A stretch of DNA of 64,000 bases from Trichococcus pasteurii (lineage in GTDB: Bacteria > Bacillota > Bacilli > Lactobacillales > Aerococcaceae), in contig NZ_FONM01000002.1 in assembly GCF_900112935.1 (NCBI RefSeq), positions 62,001 to 126,000 of the forward strand. Direction: 5' to 3'. Made by a program: the position numbers and the translations under genes. Each line of letters starts with the position of its first letter. The first letter of the stretch is position 1. The notes below the pieces were generated by a model, which was given only the letters and a program-made list of their open reading frames with translations, made no database searches and was not told the origin of the DNA. This document shows positions 35,350-44,692 of the stretch, in pieces.

Positions 35350-36243
35350 ATGTTAAAGATAGGTTCACATGTTTCTATGGGCGGTAAAAAAATGCTGTTG
35401 GGTTCAGCGGAAGAGGCAGCATCCTACGGTTCTTCGGTGTTTATGATCTACACAGGCGCTCCGCAGAATACCCGGAGAAAAAGCGTTGATGAGATGAATA
35501 TTCCGGAAGGCATGGATTATATGGCGAAGCACGGTTTGGTCGAACTGGTCGTTCATGCTCCCTACATCATCAACTTGGCAAATACTACAAAACCGGAGCA
35601 TTTTGAATTCGCGATCGGATTTTTGCGCGATGAAATCGTGCGGGCGCAAGCGCTTGGCGCAAAACAGATTACGCTGCACCCGGGTTCTCATGTCGGCGCC
35701 GGTTCTGAGGTTGGCATCAAACAGATCATCAAGGGTCTGAATGAAGTGCTGGAGCCTAGTCAGACTGCACAGATTGCGTTGGAAACGATGGCCGGAAAAG
35801 GCACGGAAATCGGCCGGACATTTGAAGAGTTGGCCGCCATCATGGATGGCGTAGTCCATAACGACAAACTTTCGGTGACGTTGGATACGTGCCATACGAA
35901 CGATGCGGGCTATAACGTCAAAGAGGACTTCGACGGTGTTTTGGAAGAATTCGACCGCGTGATCGGACTGGAACGTTTGAAAATGGTCCATATCAACGAC
36001 TCGAAAAACGAAAGAGGAACCCACAAAGACAGACATGCTAACATCGGTTTGGGCACCATCGGCTTTGAAACTTTGAACAAAATTGTCCATCACCCGCAAT
36101 TGCAGGATTTGCCGAAAATATTGGAAACTCCGTTCGTCGGCGAGGATAAAAAGAACAAGAAGGCGCCTTACCGATTTGAATTGGATATGCTGAAGTCGCA
36201 AACATTCAATCCGCGATTATTGGAAGATATACTGAATCAGTGA
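35350..36243 (+). CDS. nfo: Endonuclease IV (apurinic/apyrimidinic endonuclease)
   Basis: Nfo cuts DNA at abasic sites in base excision repair. The 297-residue TIM-barrel protein begins [11 protein letters not shown] and carries metal ligands in [30 protein letters not shown] and the [20 protein letters not shown] block. ATG start with GGGTGA upstream. It is flanked by a terminator and the lemA genes, so it is probably transcribed alone. Confidence 0.95.
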   Translation: MLKIGSHVSMGGKKMLLGSAEEAASYGSSVFMIYTGAPQNTRRKSVDEMNIPEGMDYMAKHGLVELVVHAPYIINLANTTKPEHFEFAIGFLRDEIVRAQALGAKQITLHPGSHVGAGSEVGIKQIIKGLNEVLEPSQTAQIALETMAGKGTEIGRTFEELAAIMDGVVHNDKLSVTLDTCHTNDAGYNVKEDFDGVLEEFDRVIGLERLKMVHINDSKNERGTHKDRHANIGLGTIGFETLNKIVHHPQLQDLPKILETPFVGEDKKNKKAPYRFELDMLKSQTFNPRLLEDILNQ

Positions 36244-36332
36244 GAAATACATCTTTGGATGGATGCCATTTCGGGTAAAATCAGGGATAATACTATTCAA
36301 GCACAAAATGAAAGAATAAAGGAGATGGGAAG

Positions 36333-36911
36333 ATGAAAGGTTGGTTGAAGGGCTTAATTGGTGTTTTTATTGCAGTGCTGCTGTTGGGAGTGCCATTGAT
36401 CAGCTCCTATAACGGTTTGGTGACGGAGGAGAGCAATGTCGATGTCCAATGGGCGAATGTTGAAACCAAGCTCCAAAGACGTTATGATCTGATCCCTAAC
36501 TTGGTGGAATCAGTAAAAGGAGCCATGGAACAGGAACAGGAAGTTTTCGGGGCAATAGCTGATGCCCGCGCAAGAATCGGCAGTGCCCAGACGACCGAAG
36601 AACAGGTTACAGCCAGCAACGAAATGGAATCTGCACTTTCGCGTCTGCTGGTGATTGTCGAGAACTATCCGGAATTGAAATCGAATGAGCAAGTGACGGC
36701 TTTGATGGATGAGTTGGCGGGCACCGAAAACAGAATTTCGGTCGAAAGGGATCGTTACAATGAAGCGGTCCAACAATACAACAACAAAGTCAAACGGTTC
36801 CCGGGATCGCTCATGGCCGGCCTCTTCGGATTTGATGAAAAATCTTATTTTGAAGCGGTCAGCGGTGCTGAAACCGCTCCTAGTGTGGATCTGAATACTG
36901 ACGATGAATAA
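36333..36911 (+). CDS. LemA family protein
   Basis: A 192-residue membrane-anchored protein of poorly known function. One N-terminal transmembrane helix (LIGVFIAVLLLGVPLISSYNGLV) is followed by a four-helix coiled-coil ectodomain with VQWANVETKLQRRYDLIPNLVESVKG and YNEAVQQYNNKVKRFPG, both diagnostic of LemA. GGAGATGGGAAG precedes the ATG. It is paired with a TPM-domain protein, an arrangement common in bacteria. Confidence 0.93.
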   Translation: MKGWLKGLIGVFIAVLLLGVPLISSYNGLVTEESNVDVQWANVETKLQRRYDLIPNLVESVKGAMEQEQEVFGAIADARARIGSAQTTEEQVTASNEMESALSRLLVIVENYPELKSNEQVTALMDELAGTENRISVERDRYNEAVQQYNNKVKRFPGSLMAGLFGFDEKSYFEAVSGAETAPSVDLNTDDE

Positions 36912-36930
36912 TTGAGGGGCTGATGATGCT

Positions 36931-37788
36931 TTGTTTCAAATGAGGAAAAAAGCGCGATGGCAATCGCTTGCGGTTTTGGGACTGTTCTTCTTTGCGATGG
37001 CGTTCGCACCTTCCAAACAGGCGCAAGCGTTGCCTGATCCGACAACCGAGTTTTATGTCTATGATCCAAGCGGCACGCTCTCCGAAGAAACGAAAACATT
37101 CATCCTGAGCGTGAATGAGCAATATGAATTGACGGAAGAAAAGCCCCAAGTTGTTGTGGCGGTTGTCGATTCGCTGCAGGGCGAGACAATCGAGGAGTAT
37201 TCCGTTGACCTGTTCGAAAAGTGGGGAATTGGCCAGGCAGATGCCGATAACGGTGTGCTGATTTTGTTGGCTCTTGAAGAAAGGGAAATCCGCTTCGAAA
37301 TCGGATACGGTCTGGAAGGTGCCCTAACGGACAGCCGGACCGGCAGGATCCTGGACAATCATCTGGATTATCTTTCGGCTAATGATTTCGACGGTGGGTT
37401 GAAAGAAATCTTTACGGAGGCTGCTGTTGTCGTAAATGAAGAATATCAATATGATGACGAAGTGATTTTCTCTGGCTATCCTGTCGATACAACGCAATAC
37501 GCGGAAGGCGATTCATCGTTCTTCGCCGATCTGGTCCAATTCCTGTTCATCCTCTTGCTGTTGTCCTTCTTTTTTGGTGGTCGAGGCAGAGGCGGACGCG
37601 GTGGACGCGGCGGCGGAATGAACCCGTTGTGGTGGCTGCTGCTTAGCGGTGGTGGCGGTGGTTACCGCGGCAACGATCATCGCGGAGGATATGGCGGTGG
37701 TGGTTTCGGAGGCGGAGGCTTCGGCGGAGGAGGCGGCTTCGGAGGCGGTGGTTCTTCCGGAGGCGGCGGATCCAGCAGAGGGTTCTAA
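36931..37788 (+). CDS. TPM-domain (YgcG family) membrane protein
   Basis: A secreted or membrane protein of 285 residues. It has a signal peptide (LAVLGLFFFAMAFAPSKQAQA), a TPM domain about residues 35-165 (DNGVLILLALEEREIRFEIG is the core), a transmembrane helix near 195-215 (LVQFLFILLLLSFFFGG) and a long Gly/Arg then Gly/Ser tail. The start is uncertain: TTG 36931 is 11 bases after GAGGGG, while ATG 36940 is 20 bases away. It lies 19 bases after lemA. The biochemical role is unknown; membrane integrity or stress has been suggested for the family. Confidence 0.85.
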   Translation: MFQMRKKARWQSLAVLGLFFFAMAFAPSKQAQALPDPTTEFYVYDPSGTLSEETKTFILSVNEQYELTEEKPQVVVAVVDSLQGETIEEYSVDLFEKWGIGQADADNGVLILLALEEREIRFEIGYGLEGALTDSRTGRILDNHLDYLSANDFDGGLKEIFTEAAVVVNEEYQYDDEVIFSGYPVDTTQYAEGDSSFFADLVQFLFILLLLSFFFGGRGRGGRGGRGGGMNPLWWLLLSGGGGGYRGNDHRGGYGGGGFGGGGFGGGGGFGGGGSSGGGGSSRGF

Positions 37789-37817
37789 CGGAGCTGCTGC
37801 GGCAAACGAATTGAAGA

Positions 37818-37858
37818 ATAGAAAGAGGGCCCGAATTAAATCCGGGTCCTCTTCTTTT
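37818..37858. terminator. Bidirectional terminator between the TPM gene and ppsR
   Basis: GAAAGAGGGCCCGAATT and its partner AATCCGGGTCCTCTTC form a stem with short loop, flanked by T on the plus strand and an A/T-rich run on the other. Confidence 0.75.
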
Positions 37859-37862
37859 GATA

Positions 37863-38699
37863 TCAGGGTATAATGGTCGTATCAGAAATTTCGATGCTGC
37901 TCATGATGATGGCGGCTGTTTCTTCTATAGAACGTTTGGATACATTGATGACGATGCAACCCAATTTGTTGTACAATTCATAGGCGTATTCCAGCTCAGC
38001 ACGGATCCGGTCCATGTCCGAATAGATGGTTTCCGGCGATAATCCATAGGCAATCATCCGTTCCTTGCGGAAATTATTCAATACTTCGGCATCATTGGTC
38101 AATCCGACGATTTTCTTAGGGTCCACTTGCCAAATTTCGTCAGGCACTGAGGCTTCCGGCATAATCGGCAGGTTCGCTACTTTGATGTTCTTGTTCGCCA
38201 AAAACATGGAGAGCGGCGTTTTTGAAGTGCGGGAAACGCCCAACAGGACCAAATCCGCATCCAAGAAACCCTTTGGATCTTTCCCGTCATCGTACTTGAC
38301 GGCGAACTCGATGGCGCTGATCCGGTTAAAGTATTCATCATCCAAACGATGCAAGGCGCCTGCTCTTCGGATGGGCTGCTGTCCGGTCGTTTCGGAGATA
38401 TCCCTGACCAGATCTTTCAATATATTATAGCAAGGCAGGTCCTCTGCAACGCAAAAATTGTCCGTGTATTCACTCAAATTTTCGACGACCAGAGTATGAA
38501 TGACAAATGCTTTCAGCTCTTTGGCCTCTTCCAATACAGGCTCCAAGTCTTTCATTTTTCTGATGAACGGATAATGATACATATGAACGGTTACCGATGG
38601 GAATTGTGCCAAGACGGCCTGAAGGACTTTCCTGGCGGTGTCCCCTACTGAATCGGATATGATGACAAAATGTAGGTCCTGTTGCTCTTGTTGTTCCAT
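37863..38699 (-). CDS. Pyruvate, phosphate dikinase/PEP synthase regulatory protein (PpsR, YqfL family)
   Basis: This DUF299 family has ADP-dependent kinase and phosphorylase activity that switches pyruvate, phosphate dikinase or PEP synthase. The 278-residue protein has HFVIISDSVGDTA at the start and the P-loop-like motif LLGVSRTSKTPLSMFLA near residue 150. The start at 38699 has AGGAAGGA nine bases upstream; an earlier ATG at 38729 is unsupported. In Bacillus the gene lies near dnaG and rpoD; here it is divergent from zur. The target enzyme is not in the window. Confidence 0.9.
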   Translation of the reverse strand: MEQQEQQDLHFVIISDSVGDTARKVLQAVLAQFPSVTVHMYHYPFIRKMKDLEPVLEEAKELKAFVIHTLVVENLSEYTDNFCVAEDLPCYNILKDLVRDISETTGQQPIRRAGALHRLDDEYFNRISAIEFAVKYDDGKDPKGFLDADLVLLGVSRTSKTPLSMFLANKNIKVANLPIMPEASVPDEIWQVDPKKIVGLTNDAEVLNNFRKERMIAYGLSPETIYSDMDRIRAELEYAYELYNKLGCIVINVSKRSIEETAAIIMSSIEISDTTIIP

Positions 38700-38791
38700 A
38701 TAATTTCGTCCTTCCTGAATCTTAATCATTGCAATCTCACTAATAATATACTATAGTCAATTTGAAATTGATAGAGTCGGGAGGGAAAATG

Positions 38792-39223
38792 ATGCCGGTA
38801 GATACCGTGACCATTGCACTGCAGCAATTAAAGAAACAGGGATATAAATATACCCAAAAAAGAGAAGATATCATTACGGTTTTTGTGGAAGCTAACCGCT
38901 ATCTGTCCGCAAAAGCTGTCCTTCATGCGTTGGAGGATGAATATCCGACCCTCAGCTATGACACGATATACCGCAATCTGTATACTTTTGTTGAAGTTGG
39001 GATATTGGAAGAAACAGAATTGAACAACGAAAAACTGTTCCGGATCACTTGTTTGCATGAGGGGCACCATCATCATCACTTTATTTGTCAACAATGCGGA
39101 ATGACGATTGCTCTGCAGATGTGCCCGATGGATTTCTTTGAGCAACAGTTGGAAGGATGCCAGATTACTTCCCATCGCTTCGAAATATTTGGTGTTTGCA
39201 AGAATTGTCTGGCTGCTGGATAG
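38792..39223 (+). CDS. zur: Zinc-responsive Fur-family repressor Zur
   Basis: Zur represses zinc uptake genes. The 143-residue protein has the winged helix (YKYTQKREDIITVF, TIYRNLYTFVEVGILEE) and a dimer domain with the His-rich EGHHHHHFICQQCG, CPMDFFEQQL and the C-terminal CKNC. The run HHHHHFIC and CPMD closely match B. subtilis Zur as remembered, which favours Zur over PerR or Fur. Structural zinc would bind the two CxxC pairs. GGGAGGG lies six bases before ATG 38792. Confidence 0.9.
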   Translation: MPVDTVTIALQQLKKQGYKYTQKREDIITVFVEANRYLSAKAVLHALEDEYPTLSYDTIYRNLYTFVEVGILEETELNNEKLFRITCLHEGHHHHHFICQQCGMTIALQMCPMDFFEQQLEGCQITSHRFEIFGVCKNCLAAG

Positions 39224-39295
39224 TGCTGAGGGCAGAACGGAGAACCCAGGTTTTCCCCAAGGATACAATTCCTATTATTGTTTTGCAATAAAACG

Positions 39296-39323
39296 TTGCA
39301 ATTGCTTTCGCCTATGATATAAT
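39296..39323 (+). promoter_or_regulatory. Promoter of rpsU
   Basis: TTGCAA at 39296-39301, a 16-base spacer and TATAAT at 39318-39323, with TG just upstream of the -10. Confidence 0.75.
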
Positions 39324-39403
39324 ATCAAAAGAACAATTTCATTTTGATTACTTACTTTCAAAAGGAAACGTTACTTTTAATGCTCGGAGGGAGGGAATAT
39401 TTA

Positions 39404-39577
39404 ATGTCAAAAACAGTTGTTCGTAAAAACGAATCTCTTGATGATGCTCTTCGTCGCTTTAAACGTACTGTTTCAAAAACTGGAACTCTACAAGACGCTC
39501 GTAAACATGAATTTTATGAAAAGCCAAGTGTGAGACGCAAGAAAAAATCTGAAGCTGCCAGAAAACGTAAATTCTAA
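39404..39577 (+). CDS. rpsU: 30S ribosomal protein S21
   Basis: A 57-residue, strongly basic ribosomal protein, needed for translation initiation. It has the S21 pattern [16 protein letters not shown] and the Lys/Arg-rich tail [25 protein letters not shown] precedes the ATG at 39404. Its own promoter and terminator flank it. Confidence 0.95.
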   Translation: MSKTVVRKNESLDDALRRFKRTVSKTGTLQDARKHEFYEKPSVRRKKKSEAARKRKF

Positions 39578-39621
39578 CAGCCAGATGCTCACTTTCTAAA
39601 ATTCTTAGAGACTAATCGATA

Positions 39622-39657
39622 AAGAATGGGATGATCTCCGTATCATTCCATTTTTTT
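39622..39657 (+). terminator. Terminator after rpsU
   Basis: GAATGGGATGAT pairs with ATCATTCCATT (one G-U) over a six-base loop, then seven T. Confidence 0.8.
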
Positions 39658-39779
39658 GTCGTCCTGAAGAATCACCGTGCACGCAAGGGGATAAATATTT
39701 TCATAAGCCATGCCGCTTTATGTTATACTATTAGCAATAAGCAGTGAAAAAAATCCCCAAAAAGAGGAGTGTAGCTTGT

Positions 39780-40766
39780 TTGACCGATAAAGTGAATAAA
39801 ACAGAGAAAATTGAAGTGATGGACGCATCCGTTTTGCCTCAATTATTTGGATCGCAAGACAAGCATCTGAAGATGCTGGAAGATGCTTTGCATGTGACCA
39901 TTACAAGCCGCGGCATGAAAATCGAAATCAGTGGCGAAGAGCTGGCTGTCGACAAGGCCCGCTCCCTGTTGAAGCAACTATTGGAATTGTTAGCGCGCGG
40001 CATCCCTATTTCACAAACAGATATCGTCACAGCTATAAAAATGTCGGAACGCGGAAGCCTCGACTTCTTCATTAACCTTTATGAGGAGGAAATCGGCAGG
40101 TCATACGCAGGCAAGCCTATCCGGGCGAAAAATTTCGGCCAAAGACAATATGTGCAGGCCGTCAAGAAAAAAGATGTTGTATTCGGAATAGGCCCTGCCG
40201 GAACCGGAAAAACCTTTTTGGCCGTAGTGATGGCTGTCGAGGCTCTGAAGAATGGTAAGGTAAAGAAAATCATCCTGACTCGTCCGGCTGTTGAAGCTGG
40301 TGAAAATCTAGGGTTCCTGCCCGGCGATCTGAAGGAAAAAGTTGATCCTTATCTGCGCCCGGTCTATGATGCGCTTTATGCCATCTACGGCGTCGAGCAC
40401 ACGACCCGCTTGATGGACAGGGGTGTCATCGAAATTGCGCCGCTTGCCTACATGCGCGGACGGACGCTGGAAGATGCCTTCATCATCCTTGATGAAGCGC
40501 AGAACACAACTGTAGCACAGATGAAGATGTTCTTGACAAGGCTCGGCTTCGGTTCAAAAATGATCGTCAACGGCGACAAGACCCAAATCGATTTGCCGAA
40601 AGGCGCTCTATCAGGATTGATTGATGCCGAGAAGAAGCTTCAGGGCATCCCGGATATCACTTTTGTCACCTTTGATACTTATGATGTCGTGCGCCACCCG
40701 GTCGTTGCGAGCATCATCAAAGCATATGACGTCAAAGAGGAAACAAAACACAACATAGAAAAGTGA
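39780..40766 (+). CDS. PhoH family ATPase
   Basis: PhoH-like NTPase of 328 residues, linked to RNA metabolism through its constant neighbour ybeY. An N-terminal KH-like region (residues 20-75) precedes the ATPase with Walker A GIGPAGTGKTFLAV, LTRPAVEAGENLGFLPGD and Walker B FIILDEAQNTT. TTG at 39780 is chosen because GAGGAG is ten bases upstream; an in-frame GTG at 39744 would place that site inside the gene. A TATACT box at 39724-39729 is the likely -10. The stop overlaps ybeY. Confidence 0.9.
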   Translation: MTDKVNKTEKIEVMDASVLPQLFGSQDKHLKMLEDALHVTITSRGMKIEISGEELAVDKARSLLKQLLELLARGIPISQTDIVTAIKMSERGSLDFFINLYEEEIGRSYAGKPIRAKNFGQRQYVQAVKKKDVVFGIGPAGTGKTFLAVVMAVEALKNGKVKKIILTRPAVEAGENLGFLPGDLKEKVDPYLRPVYDALYAIYGVEHTTRLMDRGVIEIAPLAYMRGRTLEDAFIILDEAQNTTVAQMKMFLTRLGFGSKMIVNGDKTQIDLPKGALSGLIDAEKKLQGIPDITFVTFDTYDVVRHPVVASIIKAYDVKEETKHNIEK

Positions 40767-41257
40767 GCGATTATATGGAAATAGATATTTTTGATGAAAC
40801 CGAATCTGTACAGAAAGAGCACACTGAATTGGTCCATTCCCTGATCTCCTTTGCGGGGGAGTATTTGAAGTTGGCGCCCGATACCGAATTGTCGATCACT
40901 TTTGTGGACAACGACCGCATCAGGGAGATCAATCGTGAATACCGGAACAAAGATCAAGCGACGGATGTCATCAGCTTTGCGCTGAATGATGACATGGATG
41001 ATGACTTCCCGATCAATATGGAAAGCATAACCGGCTCCTTTCCCACCAACATTGGTGATATCATCATTTCGACCGACAAGACCGCCGAGCAAGCGGAGTC
41101 CTATGGCCACAGTTTCGAAAGAGAACTAGGCTTCCTTGCTTTGCACGGTTTCCTGCATTTGAATGGTTATGATCACATGACGGAAGAAGACGAAAAGGAA
41201 ATGTTCGGTCTTCAGAAAGAGATACTGGATGCTTATGGACTTAAAAGGGACGAGTAG
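40763..41257 (+). CDS. ybeY: Endoribonuclease YbeY
   Basis: YbeY is a zinc-dependent RNase involved in 16S rRNA 3' processing and ribosome quality control. The 164-residue protein has the conserved NREYRNKDQATDVISFAL and the metal motif LHGFLHLNGYDH (HxxxHxxxxxH). The GTG start overlaps the phoH stop (GTGA); ATG at 40775 is an alternative. It sits in the common phoH-ybeY-dgkA-era order. Confidence 0.93.
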   Translation: MSDYMEIDIFDETESVQKEHTELVHSLISFAGEYLKLAPDTELSITFVDNDRIREINREYRNKDQATDVISFALNDDMDDDFPINMESITGSFPTNIGDIIISTDKTAEQAESYGHSFERELGFLALHGFLHLNGYDHMTEEDEKEMFGLQKEILDAYGLKRDE

Positions 41258-41264
41258 GGAAAAA

Positions 41265-41654
41265 ATGGGGAAAATCGGAAAGAATCCAAATTTTTTTGCT
41301 TCAGTGAAGCATGCTTTGGATGGCATCGGCATTATCCTCAAAGAGGAAAAAAACATGCGCAGTCATGCCTTGTTGGGCTTGATACCGCTCTTGTTGGCAT
41401 GGTTTTTCGAATCGAGCACAATGGAATGGATCGTGATCATCTTCTGCATCTTCTTGGTCATCATCATGGAGTTTTTGAATACGATATTTGAAAATGTGGT
41501 CGATTTGGTGACTGATTACGAATATCACCCTCTGGCAAAGAAAGCAAAAGATATCGCTGCCGGAGCGGTCTTGGTTACGGTGTTCTTTACGATCCTTATT
41601 GCGGCCATCATCTTTTTGCCCGAGTTTGTGGAATTATATTATAAGTTAATTTGA
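41265..41654 (+). CDS. dgkA: Diacylglycerol/undecaprenol kinase, DgkA family
   Basis: A small integral membrane kinase; in Gram-positive bacteria it mainly phosphorylates undecaprenol for cell-wall lipid recycling. About 129 residues with [12 protein letters not shown], then three transmembrane helices and the signature [15 protein letters not shown] with the catalytic Glu and Asn. ATG 41265 follows the ybeY stop with TAGGGA upstream; an ATG at 41229 inside ybeY is less likely. Confidence 0.9.
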   Translation: MGKIGKNPNFFASVKHALDGIGIILKEEKNMRSHALLGLIPLLLAWFFESSTMEWIVIIFCIFLVIIMEFLNTIFENVVDLVTDYEYHPLAKKAKDIAAGAVLVTVFFTILIAAIIFLPEFVELYYKLI

Positions 41655-41664
41655 GGAGTTTTTT

Positions 41665-42576
41665 ATGAATAAAAAAGAAGGTTTCAAATCAGGGTTCGTC
41701 TCCATCATCGGGAGACCGAACGTAGGAAAATCGACACTTTTGAACCGCATCGTCGGTCAAAAGGTCGCCATCATGAGCGATGTCCCGCAAACTACCCGGA
41801 ACAAAATCCAAGGAGTAGTCACTTCGGATGATTCTCAGATCGTGTTCATCGACACGCCCGGAATCCACAAACCACAGACGCGTTTGAATGATTTCATGTT
41901 GAAGAGCGCATACAGCACCTTTAATGAAGTGGATTTGGTTCTGTTCATGGTGAACGCAACAGAAAAAAGAGGAGCGGGCGATAATTTTATTCTTGAAAAA
42001 CTCAAGAATCTGCGCACTCCGAAATTTTTGATCATCAACAAAATTGATCAGATCAAACCGGAAGAATTGCTGAAAATTATCATGGACTATACTTCCGACA
42101 ATGAATTCAATGAAGTGATCCCAATTTCTGCCATTCAAGGGAACAATGTGGATGAAATGATGGTCACCATCAAAAAATACATGCCGGAAGGACCCCAATT
42201 CTATCCGGACGATCAAGTGACGGACCATCCGGAATACTTCGTCGTGTCCGAATTCATCCGCGAAAAGATCCTCCAATTGACCAAAGAAGAAGTACCGCAT
42301 TCCGTGGCTGTCGTCGTTGAATCGATGCAGCGCAACGAGGACGACAAAGTCCACGTCCATGCAACCATCATCGTGGATCGGGCCAGTCAAAAAGGCATCA
42401 TCATCGGAAAAGGCGGGAAAATGCTGAAAGAAATCGGTGTCCGATCACGCCGCGATATCGAAGCGATGCTTGGTGATAAAATTTACCTCGAGCTTTGGGT
42501 GAAGGTTCAAAAAGATTGGCGCGACAAGCAGAGTTATCTGCAGGACTACGGTTACCGCCAAAAAGATTACGATTGA
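41665..42576 (+). CDS. era: GTPase Era
   Basis: Era binds the 3' end of 16S rRNA and helps 30S maturation. The 303-residue protein has G1 [10 protein letters not shown]2 region with TTRNKI, G3 DTPGIHKP, G4 NKID and a C-terminal KH domain ([15 protein letters not shown]). GAGGAG precedes the ATG, ten bases after dgkA. Confidence 0.95.
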   Translation: MNKKEGFKSGFVSIIGRPNVGKSTLLNRIVGQKVAIMSDVPQTTRNKIQGVVTSDDSQIVFIDTPGIHKPQTRLNDFMLKSAYSTFNEVDLVLFMVNATEKRGAGDNFILEKLKNLRTPKFLIINKIDQIKPEELLKIIMDYTSDNEFNEVIPISAIQGNNVDEMMVTIKKYMPEGPQFYPDDQVTDHPEYFVVSEFIREKILQLTKEEVPHSVAVVVESMQRNEDDKVHVHATIIVDRASQKGIIIGKGGKMLKEIGVRSRRDIEAMLGDKIYLELWVKVQKDWRDKQSYLQDYGYRQKDYD

Positions 42577-42614
42577 TCAGCTAGTGCGCTAAAGATACTT
42601 GAATAGCAATCAGA

Positions 42615-42652
42615 AAGAGTTTGGGAGGTTTCCTTCCGGACTCTTCTCTTTT
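42615..42652 (+). terminator. Terminator between era and recO
   Basis: AAGAGTTTGGGAGG pairs with CCTTCCGGACTCTT (14 pairs, three G-U) over a three-base loop, followed by CTCTTTT. The tail is imperfect, so read-through into recO is likely. Confidence 0.65.
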
Positions 42653-42666
42653 CGAAAGGGTGCGAC

Positions 42667-43506
42667 ATGGAGACATATCAGGAATTTGATGGCATCGTCT
42701 TATCGATCCGAAAACACAGGGAAAAGGATGCTTTGGTAAAAATATTTACGCGTGAACATGGAAAACGGATGTTTTTTGTGAAGAACATCAAAAACCCGAA
42801 CCATTCCTTGAAAGCAGCGCTCCTGCCCTTCACAAAAGCGACGTATCTTGGCCGCATCAAGGATGACGGACTCAGCTTCCTGCAGGATAGCCGCGAAATC
42901 ATCCACTTTTCCAAAATGCAGACGGACATCCACCTGAATGCCTATGCGACTTATTTGAACAACCTGGCCGATGCGGCGATCAATGATGCCATCAAGGCCG
43001 CCGATCTCTTCGATTTGTTGGAGGAATCACTGGTCGCCATGCAGAACGGGATGGATGCGGAAATCGTAGTGAACATTTTCGAAATGCGGGTATTGAAATA
43101 TTTTGGAGCAGCTCCGCAATTGCAGGAATGCGTCATCTGTCACAGCAAGCAGGAACCTTTCGATTTTTCGGTCAAATATTCCGGTGCGCTGTGCCAGAAG
43201 CATTACGGGGAGGACCCCAGAAGGTCGCATGCAAGCCCGGCGGCTGTCCATTTTGCGAGGATTTTCCAAGTGGTAACGCCAAAGCAAGTCGGGAATATCA
43301 AAATCAAACCGGCGACGAAACAGGCGCTCAGAGCCTTCATTGACGAATTATATGAAGAATATGTCGGGATCCGCCTGAAAAGCAAGAGCTTCATCGATCA
43401 GATGTTCGCTTGGGAGACAAAGGTGGAGATTCCTTTCCGTTCTGTTGCGGAACCAGAGCCGAACAAGCCGAGCGAAAGCGGGCAGTCCGATTCAAGTAGT
43501 TCTTGA
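42667..43506 (+). CDS. recO: DNA repair protein RecO
   Basis: RecO loads RecA with RecF and RecR in gap repair. The 279-residue protein has an N-terminal OB fold (DGIVLSIRKHREKDALVKIFTR core with HREKDALVKIF), a helical domain, and a CxxC zinc pair (CVICHS) with a second Cys at ALCQKH. The C-terminal tail is Ser/Glu-rich. Its stop codon overlaps the -35 box of the glyQS promoter. Confidence 0.92.
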   Translation: METYQEFDGIVLSIRKHREKDALVKIFTREHGKRMFFVKNIKNPNHSLKAALLPFTKATYLGRIKDDGLSFLQDSREIIHFSKMQTDIHLNAYATYLNNLADAAINDAIKAADLFDLLEESLVAMQNGMDAEIVVNIFEMRVLKYFGAAPQLQECVICHSKQEPFDFSVKYSGALCQKHYGEDPRRSHASPAAVHFARIFQVVTPKQVGNIKIKPATKQALRAFIDELYEEYVGIRLKSKSFIDQMFAWETKVEIPFRSVAEPEPNKPSESGQSDSSSS

Positions 43507-43531
43507 CATTCTGCAGGAACAAGGCTACTAT
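43503..43531 (+). promoter_or_regulatory. Promoter of glyQS
   Basis: TTGACA at 43503-43508, overlapping the recO stop, a 17-base spacer and TACTAT at 43526-43531. Confidence 0.8.
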
Positions 43532-43537
43532 TGAGAA

Positions 43538-43747
43538 GAACTAAATACTGGACGTTGAAGATAAAAGTACCTCTGGTCAGTACCGAAAAGCGAATTTGGG
43601 ATAGTGTGAGCCAAAGCGGGAGACTATTGCGGAAAGGCGTATCCGAGTCTTGTAACGAAGTGCCGGCATTTGCCGGAATTAGGGTGGAACCGCGAAAATA
43701 TTCGTCCCTATGTTTCAAGGAGACTTGATGCATAGGGACTTTTTTTA
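43538..43747 (+). promoter_or_regulatory. T-box leader of glyQS, Gly (GGC) specifier
   Basis: The T-box motif GGGTGGAACCGCG lies at 43682-43694 and the terminator (GTCCCTATG pairs with CATAGGGAC, then TTTTTTT) at about 43704-43746. Stem I shows AGTA on the 5' side and GAAA followed by GGC at 43636-43638 as specifier. Uncharged tRNA-Gly is expected to favour the antiterminator. Confidence 0.9.
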
Positions 43748-43773
43748 TGTATTATTTCAAGTGGAGGAGATTT

Positions 43774-44688
43774 ATGATGGAAAACAAATTAACTGTGCAA
43801 AAAATGATTCAAGCGCTACAAAATTTTTGGGCAGATCAAGGCTGCCTTTTGATGCAGTCCTATGATACTGAAAAGGGTGCCGGAACAATGAGCCCGTATA
43901 CTTTCTTGCGCGCAATCGGCCCTGAACCCTGGAACGCGGCCTATGTGGAGCCTTCCCGTCGTCCGGCTGACGGCCGTTACGGTGAAAATCCCAACCGCCT
44001 TTACCAACATCACCAATTCCAGGTGGTCATGAAGCCATCACCGGACAATATCCAGGAACTTTATCTGGAAAGCTTGAAGGTATTGGGAATCGATCCGATC
44101 GAACATGATATCCGCTTTGTCGAAGACAACTGGGAAAACCCTTCACTGGGTTGCGCCGGTTTGGGTTGGGAGGTTTGGTTGGATGGGATGGAAGTCACCC
44201 AGTTCACCTATTTCCAACAGGTAGGCGGTTTGGAATGCAGTCCTGTCACGAGCGAAATCACCTATGGTTTGGAGCGCTTGGCTTCATACATCCAAGACGT
44301 GAACAGTGTCTATGACCTTGAATGGACCAAGGGCGTGAAATACGGTGAAATCTTCGGCCAACCGGAATTCGAACATTCCAAATATTCATTTGAAGAAAGC
44401 AACGTCGACCTGTTGTTCCAGCTGTTTGATTCGTTTGAAGCGGAAGCGACAAAACAAATCGAGAACGGTCTCGTGCATCCAGCCTATGACTATGTCCTGA
44501 AGAGTTCGCATGCCTTTAACCTGTTGGATGCAAGAGGGGTCATTTCTGCTACAGATCGCGCAGGTTATCTCGCGCGTATCCGCAATATGGCGCGCCAACT
44601 GGCGAAAGCTTTTGTCCAAAAGAGAAAAGAACTGGGATTCCCTTTGCTTTCGGATGATCAAAAAGAACTTGCCCTGAAGGAGGACTAA
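43774..44688 (+). CDS. glyQ: Glycyl-tRNA synthetase alpha subunit
   Basis: Catalytic subunit of the bacterial alpha2beta2 glycyl-tRNA synthetase. About 304 residues with [29 protein letters not shown]-type start ([11 protein letters not shown]), [16 protein letters not shown] and motif [17 protein letters not shown] lies six bases before the double ATG at 43774/43777. glyS starts five bases after the stop. Confidence 0.95.
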   Translation: MMENKLTVQKMIQALQNFWADQGCLLMQSYDTEKGAGTMSPYTFLRAIGPEPWNAAYVEPSRRPADGRYGENPNRLYQHHQFQVVMKPSPDNIQELYLESLKVLGIDPIEHDIRFVEDNWENPSLGCAGLGWEVWLDGMEVTQFTYFQQVGGLECSPVTSEITYGLERLASYIQDVNSVYDLEWTKGVKYGEIFGQPEFEHSKYSFEESNVDLLFQLFDSFEAEATKQIENGLVHPAYDYVLKSSHAFNLLDARGVISATDRAGYLARIRNMARQLAKAFVQKRKELGFPLLSDDQKELALKED

Positions 44689-44692
44689 TGTG

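Noticed and set aside
37649-37873. Plus-strand Ala/Val/Glu-rich frame overlapping the end of the TPM gene
   Set aside because: It is a frame-shifted reading of the glycine codon repeats (GGN) and runs into the terminator.
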